From JAYEJW01 sp034716535 (GTDB lineage: Bacteria > Pseudomonadota > Gammaproteobacteria > Chromatiales > Chromatiaceae), in contig JAYEJW010000551.1 in NCBI GenBank assembly GCA_034716535.1, forward strand, positions 1-6,704: DNA of 6,704 nt. The letters are read 5' to 3'. Below the pieces are notes generated by a model. It made no database searches, was not told where the DNA came from, and worked only from the letters and a program-made list of their open reading frames with translations. The position numbers were made by a program, and so were the translations under genes. Below are positions 1 to 6,108 of this stretch, one piece after another (within the stretch, counting starts at the first letter, position 1; each line of letters starts with the position of its first letter).

Positions 1-10
1 AACCCAACCC

Positions 11-142
11 GCAGCCTGTAGGTCGGGTTAGGCGCGCCTGGAACACCGCCGATCGATTGGGTTGACGCCGATGCGCGCTGTAACCCGACGTTTACCACGA
101 TACACGTCGGGTTACGCTGCGCTAACCCGACCTACAGACTGC
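11..142. repeat. Nested inverted-repeat element with GTAGGTCGGGTTAG arms
   Basis: The outer arms, 11-31 and 122-142, are reverse complements over 21 bases with one mismatch; the core CTGTAGGTCGGGTTAG at 16-31 is matched perfectly at 122-137. An inner pair, GTAACCCGACGT at 80-91 and ACGTCGGGTTAC at 104-115, is also perfect and would form a hairpin with a 12-nt loop. The whole 132-nt unit contains no convincing gene. Similar short arms reading GTAGGTCGGGTTAG...GTAACCCGAC are, from memory, common dispersed intergenic repeats in gammaproteobacterial genomes (REP- or MITE-like). No terminal target-site duplication was recognised. The palindromic form is directly visible; mobility and family assignment are inferred. 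Confidence 0.7.
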
Positions 143-297
143 GAGTCACATTGTGCTTCACGGGGGTCAGCTTGATCACGGGCTGTTCCTTACAGTTATG
201 CCGAGCCAGGCTCGACCTGCAATTGGACCGGCTCGGCCGGACGTACGCGGACTACGCCAAGGAGAACAGGTCGATCTCGAAGGTCGGACGTTCGGCG

Positions 298-741
298 CTA
301 TAGGCCGCTCCCGGACTTGCCGCCGAAGGCGCCGGTCGGGACCAGCAGCAGGACGATCCAGACCAAGAAGTGGAAGCCGCTGGACGCTTGTTGCGAGACG
401 GCGAGGGAGAGGACCACGCTGACGACCAGGAAGGCCAGCACCGTCCACCAGCCGGGCAGGCCGATGTCGCGAATACGCTTGGCCATCAGATTAAGCCCGG
501 CAAAGAACAAGCCGGCGAAAAGGACTGAGATCAGGACGAGTGCGGGAACGCCGAATTGTTCGCGTAGCTGGGTCTGTACGGCCTCGATGTCGCCGCCCAC
601 CAGGTTCTCGGCAACCCCGATGGCGGCGCCGATGCCGATTCCGATGGCCACGGCGATCACGCCGAGGAGAATCGAATAGCCCAGGTAGGGCAGACGCAGC
701 AGGCGCCCATTGGCAAGGTCTCCGAACAGGACTCTGAACAT
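298..741 (-). CDS. DUF805 family inner-membrane protein
   Basis: A 147-residue, strongly hydrophobic protein of the DUF805 (YhaH-like) family, a set of small inner-membrane proteins of unknown biochemical function. Hydrophobic segments are visible at about residues 20-43, 66-84, 97-115 and 122-139, suggesting four membrane helices. The family signature lies between helices 2 and 3: KRIRDIGLPGWW at 88-99, matching the usual R-x-x-D-I-G-x-x-G-W-W pattern. The N-terminal GR...R..Y stretch (residues 12-21) also fits. The length is normal or slightly long for the family. The ATG at 741 is supported by GAGGAG on the minus strand (749-754), 7 nt upstream. It lies 138 nt downstream of the SH3-domain gene on the same strand, so co-transcription is possible. 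The family call is firm; the role in the envelope is unknown. Confidence 0.88.
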   Translation of the reverse strand: MFRVLFGDLANGRLLRLPYLGYSILLGVIAVAIGIGIGAAIGVAENLVGGDIEAVQTQLREQFGVPALVLISVLFAGLFFAGLNLMAKRIRDIGLPGWWTVLAFLVVSVVLSLAVSQQASSGFHFLVWIVLLLVPTGAFGGKSGSGL

Positions 742-748
742 GAATCGT

Positions 749-754
749 CTCCTC
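749..754 (-). promoter_or_regulatory. Shine-Dalgarno site of the DUF805 gene
   Basis: The minus strand reads GAGGAG followed by 7 nt and then ATG at 741. This is a near-ideal ribosome binding site and fixes the start of the DUF805 gene. Confidence 0.7.
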
Positions 755-879
755 GGGTATTGACGTTGATGTGGTGCCGATAAGATCTCTGATAGGCCAG
801 GGATGCCGAGCCAGATGCTTACTTTCTGTCCCCGCCGTCAGGCAGGACGCAAACGCCGCACCGCGGGCGCGCATGGAAC

Positions 880-1248
880 TCATTCGCTGCAGCCGCCTTC
901 CTGCACATAGCGCCCCGCGACCCAGCCGGTGACCCCCTGGTACTCCACCTTGCACCAGCGGGGGTTCTTCTTAAGGCGTCTCGCCTGCTCGGCCGGGGAG
1001 AACTCCGTGAACTCCTGGAAGGTCAGGCCGCCCCGACAACCGAGGTTTCGGATGCAGGTCCCGTCTGGCGGGATCTCGCCGACCTTGGCCGCATGCGGGT
1101 CCGGCTTCGCACGGATGTTCAGGACATCGCCGGCGGCAACGCCGGTCACCTGATAGAAGTCTGGCCCGTCTGCCGTGGCAGACGCCATGCCGGAGCTCAA
1201 TGTCAGTACTGCCGCGCCAAGCAGAGTGAGAGGGTACTTGATGGGCAT
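880..1248 (-). CDS. Small exported bacterial SH3-domain protein
   Basis: A 122-residue protein with a typical Sec signal peptide: basic start MPIKY, a hydrophobic core at residues 7-20, then MASA, with likely cleavage after residue 24. The mature part is a single bacterial SH3 (SH3b) domain: DVLNIRAKPDPHAAKVGEIP at 41-60 is the classic N-terminal SH3b strand pair and GWVAGRYV at 108-115 the classic C-terminal pair. Between them is an unusual insert of about 20 residues (TFQEFTEFSPAEQARRLKKN, 76-95). Four cysteines (65, 71, 99, 120) could form two disulfides, fitting a periplasmic location. SH3b domains usually bind peptidoglycan or protein partners in the envelope. The frame stays open upstream to 1338, but the ATG at 1248 was chosen because GGAG lies 8 nt upstream and the signal peptide begins there. 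The partner and exact function are unknown. Confidence 0.85.
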   Translation of the reverse strand: MPIKYPLTLLGAAVLTLSSGMASATADGPDFYQVTGVAAGDVLNIRAKPDPHAAKVGEIPPDGTCIRNLGCRGGLTFQEFTEFSPAEQARRLKKNPRWCKVEYQGVTGWVAGRYVQEGGCSE

Positions 1249-1256
1249 GCGCTTTT

Positions 1257-1260
1257 CTCC
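1257..1260 (-). promoter_or_regulatory. Ribosome binding site that decides the SH3-gene start
   Basis: On the minus strand GGAG sits 8 nt before the ATG at 1248. It favours this internal ATG over the upstream in-frame ATG at 1338, which would put 30 non-signal-like residues ahead of the signal peptide. Confidence 0.6.
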
Positions 1261-1389
1261 AAAAAAAGAGCCTCTTCCGCGGAACTTATGGGTGACGATA
1301 ACAGCTGCTTTTCTACAACGAACCACATCCATGGGCATTCTCGCGAGGGCGGAAGCCGTGGTTTCTCGCAGACATTACCGGCGGGCACC

Positions 1390-1422
1390 TTCTTCCTCTG
1401 GGGGAAGGATAGAATGAGGGGA
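1390..1422. repeat. Short hairpin, dispersed-repeat-like
   Basis: CTTCC (1392-1396) pairs with GGAAG (1403-1407) around a 6-nt TCTGGG loop, followed by GATAGAATGAGGGG. The layout (CCTTC...CTCTGGGGGAAGG...ATGAGGG) resembles intergenic repeats recalled from proteobacterial genomes. The hairpin is visible; membership of a repeat family is inferred. Confidence 0.4.
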
Positions 1423-1540
1423 TGAAAAACAACAGACTCTTGACCCTACTGATCCGCTCATGGCGACCATTGTCCCCGGTGGACAGGCCCTGGTGCGCAC
1501 TTGATTCTGCACCCAGATGCAGGCCGTTGCGACGCGATTG

Positions 1541-1581
1541 CTCCCCTCTCCCGAGGGCGGGAGAGGGGATGGGGGAGAGGG
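1541..1581. repeat. CCCCTCTCCC hairpin, dispersed intergenic repeat
   Basis: CCCCTCTCCC (1543-1552) and GGGAGAGGGG (1559-1568) are a perfect 10-bp inverted repeat around the 6-nt loop GAGGGC, followed by a second GGGGGAGAGGG block (1571-1581) that repeats the right arm. It would fold into a very stable stem on either strand. No T-run follows, so an intrinsic terminator is unlikely. The pattern matches a repeat commonly seen between genes in proteobacteria. Confidence 0.6.
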
Positions 1582-1678
1582 TGCGATCGGTCTCCTCGAT
1601 CAAGCGAAACACCCGCAATCGCGCCAAACCGACGCCGAACAGCGATCTTGTCGGCGCCAGAGTCGCTGAGCTCTGTGA

Positions 1679-2383
1679 CTAATCGCCTTTCTTCTTGCAC
1701 GTCATTTCCTTACCGAACCAGCTTAGCATCGCCTCGCCTTGGTGCTCCCAGAAACTCGCGTTGGAACCGTCATATTTGGCTCCGCTGCCGGACGGGCTCA
1801 AGAAGGCGATGACCTGATCGTCTCCCTCGTGCGGGCCGATTGGAGTCAGCACGACCGTCGGCGGATCCGTCTCCCTGTAGAAAACGGCGGTGACGTCCAT
1901 CTCGCCGCAAGCGAAGTGCACGGGAGACGGCACCTCGAGCTGACCGTACTGGATCTGCAACTCCGCGATCCGGTGCTGGTACGCCGCCTCCACACAGGCG
2001 CGCACGTCCTGGGCCTTCCAACAGTCGTTTCGCCCCTTGACCCAACCCCGCTGCCAAATTCGCGGGTCCTCGTACCCTTCCTCGGCGACGCGCTTGAGCG
2101 CGGCCGCGTAGACCTCGGAGAGCTTGCGATCGAGGGCCGCGAGCTCGGCATCCTTGCAGATCAGCTCCTCGACGGAGCCGTCTGCCTTGGCGCAGTCGAA
2201 GCTGGGTTCGGAGGCATAGGCGCCCACCGTCAGGCCGATCCCGATCGCGGCCGTCAGCGCGACGGGTTTGAGCGCAAGGAAGTCATGTCGCTTCTTGATG
2301 TGGAAGACACCTTTGCAGTGATCAGTAGACAGGAGACGCCTGCCGCCGCCTCGGGGTCGAGCCGTCGGCAACCACCCCGGCAT
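1679..2383 (-). CDS. Secreted LprI-MliC two-domain lysozyme-inhibitor-like protein
   Basis: The protein joins two lysozyme-inhibitor-type domains. Numbered from the ATG at 2383 (234 residues), a hydrophobic signal stretch at about 39-57 ends in AYA with likely cleavage after residue 57. An LprI-type (DUF1311) domain follows at about 61-145, with cysteine pairs in FDC...LIC (64, 76) and RNDCW...RAC (121, 130). An MliC-like domain lies at about 155-230: FAC (159), SGSGAKY (198-204), SFWEHQGEA (210-218) and ETC-like MTC (229), matching the MliC Cys pair and Ser/Lys inhibitory loop. All six cysteines sit in domain-typical pairs, fitting oxidative periplasmic folding. Such proteins are thought to block c-type lysozymes; no lipobox is seen. 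The start is uncertain: 28 residues precede the signal, and the best ribosome site (2307-2314) points to an ATC codon at 2297-2299. A TTG at 2404 is also in frame. Confidence 0.85.
   Translation of the reverse strand: MPGWLPTARPRGGGRRLLSTDHCKGVFHIKKRHDFLALKPVALTAAIGIGLTVGAYASEPSFDCAKADGSVEELICKDAELAALDRKLSEVYAAALKRVAEEGYEDPRIWQRGWVKGRNDCWKAQDVRACVEAAYQHRIAELQIQYGQLEVPSPVHFACGEMDVTAVFYRETDPPTVVLTPIGPHEGDDQVIAFLSPSGSGAKYDGSNASFWEHQGEAMLSWFGKEMTCKKKGD
2307..2314 (-). promoter_or_regulatory. Shine-Dalgarno-like site in front of an ATC codon
   Basis: The minus strand reads AAAGGTGT, then 7 nt, then ATC AAG AAG at 2299. Initiation there would give a textbook signal peptide (IKKRHDFLALKPVALTAAIG). 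The ATG at 2383 and the TTG at 2404 have no recognisable ribosome site. Confidence 0.4.
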
Positions 2384-2661
2384 GATGAGAGTAGCGATCC
2401 GCAACGTTCGCGAGTGTGCCCATCGGTTACCCGCCTTGATGCGTCACGACCTCAGATTGCAGACGACCGGCTGCCCCGCCGTCCCGTTCAGGGCTCGGGA
2501 GAGCCGTTTTCCGGCGTGCAAGTGTGGCAGATCTCGCCTGCCGGATCACGCCAAGTACCGACGCGCCTATCGCGATAGAATTCGCCGCTTTGAAGTACGC
2601 GATCATGCCCCGATTTACAGTCGCGGTAGACTCTTCACAAACTGCGTAAAACGTGTGTGCG
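2384..2661. other. Intergenic stretch between divergent genes, nothing recognised
   Basis: This 278-nt stretch separates the minus-strand lysozyme-inhibitor-like gene from the plus-strand DUF302 remnant and should hold their promoters. A long plus-strand frame runs through it but translates to an Arg/Cys-rich peptide with no recognisable domain. The sequence TTGAAG at 2590-2595 and TTTACA at 2614-2619 (18-nt spacer) is at best a weak promoter-like pair and is not called. Confidence 0.4.
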
Positions 2662-2808
2662 ATGTACGGATTCTCTCTCCAGGTCGACCTCAGCTTCGAT
2701 CAGGCCATAGATCGGGTGACGGACGCCTTGAAATCCGAGGGTTTCGGTGTGCTCAGCGACATCGATGTGCAAGCCACGCTCACTGATGAGCCAATCGGAC
2801 GAGGATGA
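2662..2808 (+). pseudogene. Truncated DUF302 family protein (N-terminal third only)
   Basis: An ATG at 2662 opens a 48-codon frame whose residues 1-42 read like the N-terminus of a DUF302 protein: MYGFSLQVDLSFDQAIDRVT, then LKSEGFGVLSDIDVQATL at 23-40. The family pattern is an aromatic-Gly-Phe start, a helix with A-I-x-x-V-x-x-A-L, and then EGFGVL-x-x-ID-V. Intact family members are roughly 125-150 residues and continue to an LGACNP motif and a PCNV motif. Here the frame turns to PIGRG and stops at 2806, and neither missing motif appears in any frame before the Fic gene. No good ribosome site precedes the ATG. The gene is therefore probably a broken remnant left of the Fic gene. A functional short peptide cannot be excluded but is unlikely. 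Confidence 0.68.
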
Positions 2809-2923
2809 GAAAACCCGGAGCTTAAGACACCCACTGGCGCGCAAAGGCGATGATCGATAAACTCTCGGACTATACCTCATGCAGGATCGGTTCTGTGAGT
2901 CATAAAGGCTCGTTCTATTGATC

Positions 2924-4063
2924 ATGCGCTGGAACTGGCAGCAACCAAACTGGCCCGATTTCACTTACGACAGTGCCGCGCTGGCGGACATGGAACTGCG
3001 CCTGCTGCACCAATCCGGAATCCTTTTCGGCGCCTTCCTCAACCTCGGAGACCAAGACAAACGACAGCTCACGGTGGACATGATCGGCAACGAGGCGCTG
3101 ATGACCTCGCGGATCGAGGGGGAGTACCTCGACCCCGATAGCCTACAATCCTCAATCCTACGACGGCTCGGACTCGCCACCGATCACCGGCGTGTCTCCG
3201 CAGCTGAGCAGGGCATCGCAGAGTTGATGGTCGATCTTTACCGCACCTTCCAGGCTCCACTCACCCACGAAACCCTGTGGTCCTGGCACACCATGCTGAC
3301 CATGGGACGCCGGGATCTCGCGGACGTCGGCCGCTACCGCACGCTCGACGAACCGATGCAAGTCGTCTCAGGCCCGGTCTACGCACCACAGATACATTTC
3401 GAGGCCCCACCCTCAGACCGCTTGGTCAGCGAAATGGAGCGTTTCATTGCCTGGTTCAACGGAACCGGCCCTGCGGGAACGACACCGCTGCCCACGCTGA
3501 CTCGGACGGGGATCGCCCACATCTACTTCGTCAGCATCCATCCTTTCGAGGACGGCAACGGCCGCATCGGGCGGGCGATTGCGGAGAAAGCGCTCGCCGA
3601 AAACCTTGGGCAACCGACGCTGATCGCGTTGGCCCATACGATTGAGAAACGCAAGAAGGCCTATTACGCGGCCCTGGAACAGGCGAATCAGCGAAATGAG
3701 ATCACCGACTGGTTGATCTACTTCTCGGAAACGACCCTGGATGCCGTTGCGTACACCCAAACGCGGATCAAATTCCTGATTGAGAAAGCCCGGCTCTACG
3801 AGCGACTGAGAGATCAATTGAACGCGAGGCAGGAAAAGGTCCTCGCGCGTCTGTTCCGAGCAGGTCCCGAGGGGTTCGTCGGCGGCTTGAGCGCGGAGAA
3901 CTACATCGCCATCACCCGCACCTCCCGGGCGACCGCCACCCGGGACCTGCGCGACTTGGTCGACAAGGCTGCGTTGCGCCGGGTCGGTGAGCGCAAGTAC
4001 ACGCGGTACTACCTGAGCATCGACCCGGATTCGCCGGATGGTGTCGCGTTTTCCGAAAACTGA
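2924..4063 (+). CDS. Fic family protein, class II, with C-terminal winged-helix region
   Basis: A complete Fic-domain protein of 379 residues, predicted to transfer AMP (or another phosphate-containing group) from a nucleotide to hydroxyl side chains of target proteins. The N-terminus is DUF4172-like (MRWNWQQPNWPDFTYD, 1-16). The inhibitory motif TSRIEG (61-66, pattern S/T-xxx-E-G/N, Glu65) precedes the Fic core, which makes it class II, self-inhibited through its own N-terminal helix. The flap region GRYRT...VVSG lies at 136-150. The catalytic motif HPFEDGNGRIGR is at 206-217, with His206 as base and all key residues present. The C-terminal region (about 295-365) looks like a winged helix, with TSRATATRDLRDLVDKAALR resembling a recognition helix. 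ATG 2924 was chosen by homology to MKWNWQ-type starts; the TTG at 2918 has AAAGG 9 nt upstream and remains possible. No antitoxin gene adjoins it, as expected for self-inhibited Fic proteins. Confidence 0.93.
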   Translation: MRWNWQQPNWPDFTYDSAALADMELRLLHQSGILFGAFLNLGDQDKRQLTVDMIGNEALMTSRIEGEYLDPDSLQSSILRRLGLATDHRRVSAAEQGIAELMVDLYRTFQAPLTHETLWSWHTMLTMGRRDLADVGRYRTLDEPMQVVSGPVYAPQIHFEAPPSDRLVSEMERFIAWFNGTGPAGTTPLPTLTRTGIAHIYFVSIHPFEDGNGRIGRAIAEKALAENLGQPTLIALAHTIEKRKKAYYAALEQANQRNEITDWLIYFSETTLDAVAYTQTRIKFLIEKARLYERLRDQLNARQEKVLARLFRAGPEGFVGGLSAENYIAITRTSRATATRDLRDLVDKAALRRVGERKYTRYYLSIDPDSPDGVAFSEN

Positions 4064-4584
4064 CACGGATTCGATGCATTGCAGCCCGGTGAACACGAGC
4101 GCCCCGCGAATTTTCCCAACTGGTGGCGGTGGAAAGAGCGACGTCGCACAGTCTGCAGCCCTGGAAGGCAGCGAGTTTGATACCGCTGGCGTTTACTGTA
4201 CCAATTCTCTGAGTGGCGGCTCTCGGCAAAGCCCGCTCTGGACGTTGAAGGACCTGAGCATAACCCGTGGTTTGTCCCCGGTATTCCCCACGTCTGTCCC
4301 GGGTTCTCCCATTCGGCTTATCTGCAAAGTTGATCCGGGCCAGTCTACTGGGAGTCGTTTGAATTCAAGGTTTCGGATATCCCTTCGATGCGGACCAGCG
4401 CCGGACACGCAAAAGTCAAAACCCCTGGCCTCACCGCAACAGGGTTGTCGCCGCCGCCTCATCCCACGGCGCCTTTGCCATGTGCCATGTATCATAGTCT
4501 TGGCTTCGGCCCGGTCCCTAGGCGCTGTGGTTTCGCTTCAAGCACAACGCTCCCAGCTGGTCCAAGGTAAAGGAGAGCGAGTAC
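4064..4584. other. Gene-free stretch of about 520 nt, nothing recognised
   Basis: No known gene, RNA or insertion sequence is recognised between the Fic gene and the radical SAM gene. A plus-strand frame is open from 4038 to 4592 and a minus-strand frame from 4495 down to 4193, but both give low-complexity Ser/Arg/Pro-rich translations, lack ribosome sites, and the plus-strand one overlaps the ends of both neighbours. A decayed gene is possible. The last part must hold the promoter or leader of the radical SAM gene; TATCAT at 4490-4495 is a possible -10 box, without a properly spaced -35. Confidence 0.45.
4569..4575 (+). promoter_or_regulatory. Ribosome binding site of the radical SAM gene
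   Basis: AAAGGAG lies 9 nt before the GTG at 4585. It is a strong Shine-Dalgarno sequence and supports the non-ATG start. Confidence 0.75.
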
Positions 4585-5967
4585 GTGAGTAGTTGTGGTT
4601 TCCGTTCATCTTTCGGTGCAGGCGCGGCGCCCAAGTACCAGGCCTACACGCTAAAAAACTTCCGCGATATCCCCCAGATTCAACAGCTCTCCGAGCAACA
4701 GTTATTCGACATCGAGGTGGTAGGCCATGTCTTGCCGTTCAAGACCAACAATTTCGTCGTTGATCATCTGATCAACTGGGACGCTGTCCCCAATGACCCG
4801 ATGTTCGCGCTGACCTTTCCGCAGCACGGGATGCTATTGCCGCATCATTACGACGAGATCGCCGGACTGATCAGAGCAGGGGCGCAGCCAGAGGTCGCTC
4901 GGGCTGCGGCAAACCGGATCCGCATGGAGCTGAATCCGCACCCGGCCGGCCAGATTTACCACAACACGCCGTACCTGGACGGCGAGCCGCTCCATGGCAT
5001 GCAGCACAAATATGCGCAAACCGTACTCTTCTTCCCCAGCCAGGGGCAGACGTGCCACGCCTACTGCAGCTTCTGCTTCCGCTGGCCCCAGTTCACCCTG
5101 ATGGCAGAACTCAGGTTCGCGAGCCGGGAGGTAGAGGGGCTGGTGGCCTACGTGCGCCGGCATCCGGAAATCACTGATGTCCTATTCACCGGTGGCGATC
5201 CCCTCGTCATGTCGGTGAGAAACCTGGCGAGCTACCTGGAACCACTCATTGAGGCCGATCTGCCGAATCTGCGCCGCATCCGAATCGGTACGAAGGCATT
5301 CACCTACTGGCCTTACAGGTTCCTCGGCGGTGAGGAGGCCGATGCACTCATCGCCTTGTTCCGAAGAGTCGTCGCGTCAGGCAAGCACCTGGCTGTCATG
5401 GCACACTTCAACCATCCCAGAGAGCTCGAGCCGCAGGTGGTCCGCCTGGCCCTTGGACGGGTACGGGAGACGGGAGCCGAGATCCGCACTCAGTCGCCGC
5501 TGCTCCGCCATATCAACGACGATCCGGATAACTGGGCCACGCTATGGAATGAACTGGTGGATCTCGGCTGCGTCCCTTATTACATGTTCGTCGCCCGCAA
5601 CACCGGCGCCCAGCATTTCTTCGCGGTACCGCTGGTCCGCGCGTGGGAGATTTATCGCGACGCCTACAAAAACGTGAGCGGTCTGTGTCGAACGGTTCGC
5701 GGCCCCAGTATGTCAGCGAATCCCGGCAAGATCCAAGTGCTCGGTGCGACGGAGGTCGCAGGACAGCAGGTGCTGGAACTGCGCTTCATCCAGGGGCGCA
5801 ATCCGGACTGGGTGCAGCGGCCATTCTTTGCTCAATATAACGAGGCGGCCACCTGGATCAACGAGCTCAAACCGGCCTTCGGGGAGAGGAAGTTTTTCTT
5901 CGAGGAAGAGTTCGAAGGCTTTTACCGAGAGAACCTGGACACCAGCACGGCAGAGAATTACGAGTAA
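4585..5967 (+). CDS. KamA-family radical SAM aminomutase homologue, substrate unknown
   Basis: A 460-residue homologue of lysine 2,3-aminomutase (KamA), whose family moves an amino group between adjacent carbons using a 4Fe-4S cluster, S-adenosylmethionine and PLP. The cluster motif CHAYCSFCFR places cysteines at 157, 161 and 164. Arg166, two residues after the third cysteine, corresponds to the KamA arginine that binds the substrate carboxylate. FTGGDPLVMS (201-210) is the SAM-binding GGDP loop, and MAHFNHPREL (272-281) is also family-typical. Lys382 in NPGK aligns with the PLP lysine of the KamA PGGGGK motif. The two KamA aspartates that grip the lysine side chain appear lost: Arg338 occupies one position (YYMFVARNTG, 332-341) and no Asp precedes the PLP lysine (RGPSMSANPGK). 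The acidic, aromatic C-terminus (FFFEEEFEGFY, 437-447) is notable. The start is GTG with a strong ribosome site. The downstream CHR transporter gene may share its transcript. Confidence 0.9.
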   Translation: MSSCGFRSSFGAGAAPKYQAYTLKNFRDIPQIQQLSEQQLFDIEVVGHVLPFKTNNFVVDHLINWDAVPNDPMFALTFPQHGMLLPHHYDEIAGLIRAGAQPEVARAAANRIRMELNPHPAGQIYHNTPYLDGEPLHGMQHKYAQTVLFFPSQGQTCHAYCSFCFRWPQFTLMAELRFASREVEGLVAYVRRHPEITDVLFTGGDPLVMSVRNLASYLEPLIEADLPNLRRIRIGTKAFTYWPYRFLGGEEADALIALFRRVVASGKHLAVMAHFNHPRELEPQVVRLALGRVRETGAEIRTQSPLLRHINDDPDNWATLWNELVDLGCVPYYMFVARNTGAQHFFAVPLVRAWEIYRDAYKNVSGLCRTVRGPSMSANPGKIQVLGATEVAGQQVLELRFIQGRNPDWVQRPFFAQYNEAATWINELKPAFGERKFFFEEEFEGFYRENLDTSTAENYE

Positions 5968-6007
5968 AGCCGAGCGGAGTTGGCCGATTTCCAGAAATTC
6001 AGCGGGT

Positions 6008-6021
6008 TGCCAGAACTGGCA
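6008..6021. promoter_or_regulatory. 14-bp palindrome upstream of the CHR transporter gene
   Basis: TGCCAGAACTGGCA consists of two perfect 6-nt half-sites around AA, in the 141-nt gap between the radical SAM gene and the CHR gene. The loop is too short for a good RNA hairpin and no T-run follows, so a protein-binding site is more likely than a terminator. This is inference from symmetry and position alone. Confidence 0.25.
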
Positions 6022-6108
6022 GCGTCCGCAAGGCCCGCGACAGGCAGCTCGCTTCATTACGGTCATCGAGACAAGTTTTCTTGCATAGCGCGCGATAAGG
6101 AATAGACC

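Larger units (their letters stand above)
1249..1678. other. Gene-free stretch of about 430 nt with repeat-derived hairpins
   Basis: No credible gene is seen between the SH3-domain and lysozyme-inhibitor genes. Open frames exist on both strands, but their translations are low-complexity Arg/Pro/Ser-rich peptides of the type produced by repeat DNA (for example SPLPR-x-x-EGMGERVR). The stretch holds a strong hairpin at 1543-1568, a weaker hairpin at 1392-1407, and a CATTCTCGCGAGGGCGGAA motif near 1337 that resembles another common dispersed repeat. It must also carry the promoter of the SH3 gene, but no convincing -35/-10 pair was found. Small dyads at 1633-1656 and 1658-1675 lie just past the stop of the 1679-2383 gene; neither is followed by a T-run, so no terminator is called. 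Confidence 0.6.

Noticed and set aside
202..214. Palindrome CGAGCCAGGCTCG downstream of the DUF805 gene, as a terminator
   Set aside because: The loop is one base and no T-run follows on either strand.
880..1338. Longer form of the SH3-domain protein starting at 1338
   Set aside because: The extra 30 residues precede a complete signal peptide, and the ribosome site fits the ATG at 1248.
1422..1682. An 86-codon plus-strand frame starting MKNNRLLTLL
   Set aside because: The start looks signal-like, but the rest runs through the CCCCTCTCCC repeat and gives the peptide pattern produced by that repeat.
1739..2578. A 279-codon open frame on the plus strand
   Set aside because: It is antisense to the LprI-MliC gene, whose paired cysteines and MliC motifs show the minus strand is the coding one. 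Its translation has no family pattern.
2848..2876. TATACC at 2871-2876 as the -10 box of the Fic gene promoter
   Set aside because: No -35-like hexamer lies at 16-18 nt upstream, so the site is not supported.
3413..4096. A 227-codon open frame on the minus strand
   Set aside because: It is antisense to the Fic catalytic domain, which has an intact HPFxxGNGRxxR motif, and has no recognisable domain itself.
4038..4592. A 184-codon open frame on the plus strand covering the large gap
   Set aside because: It starts inside the Fic gene, ends inside the radical SAM gene, has no ribosome site and no recognisable domain.
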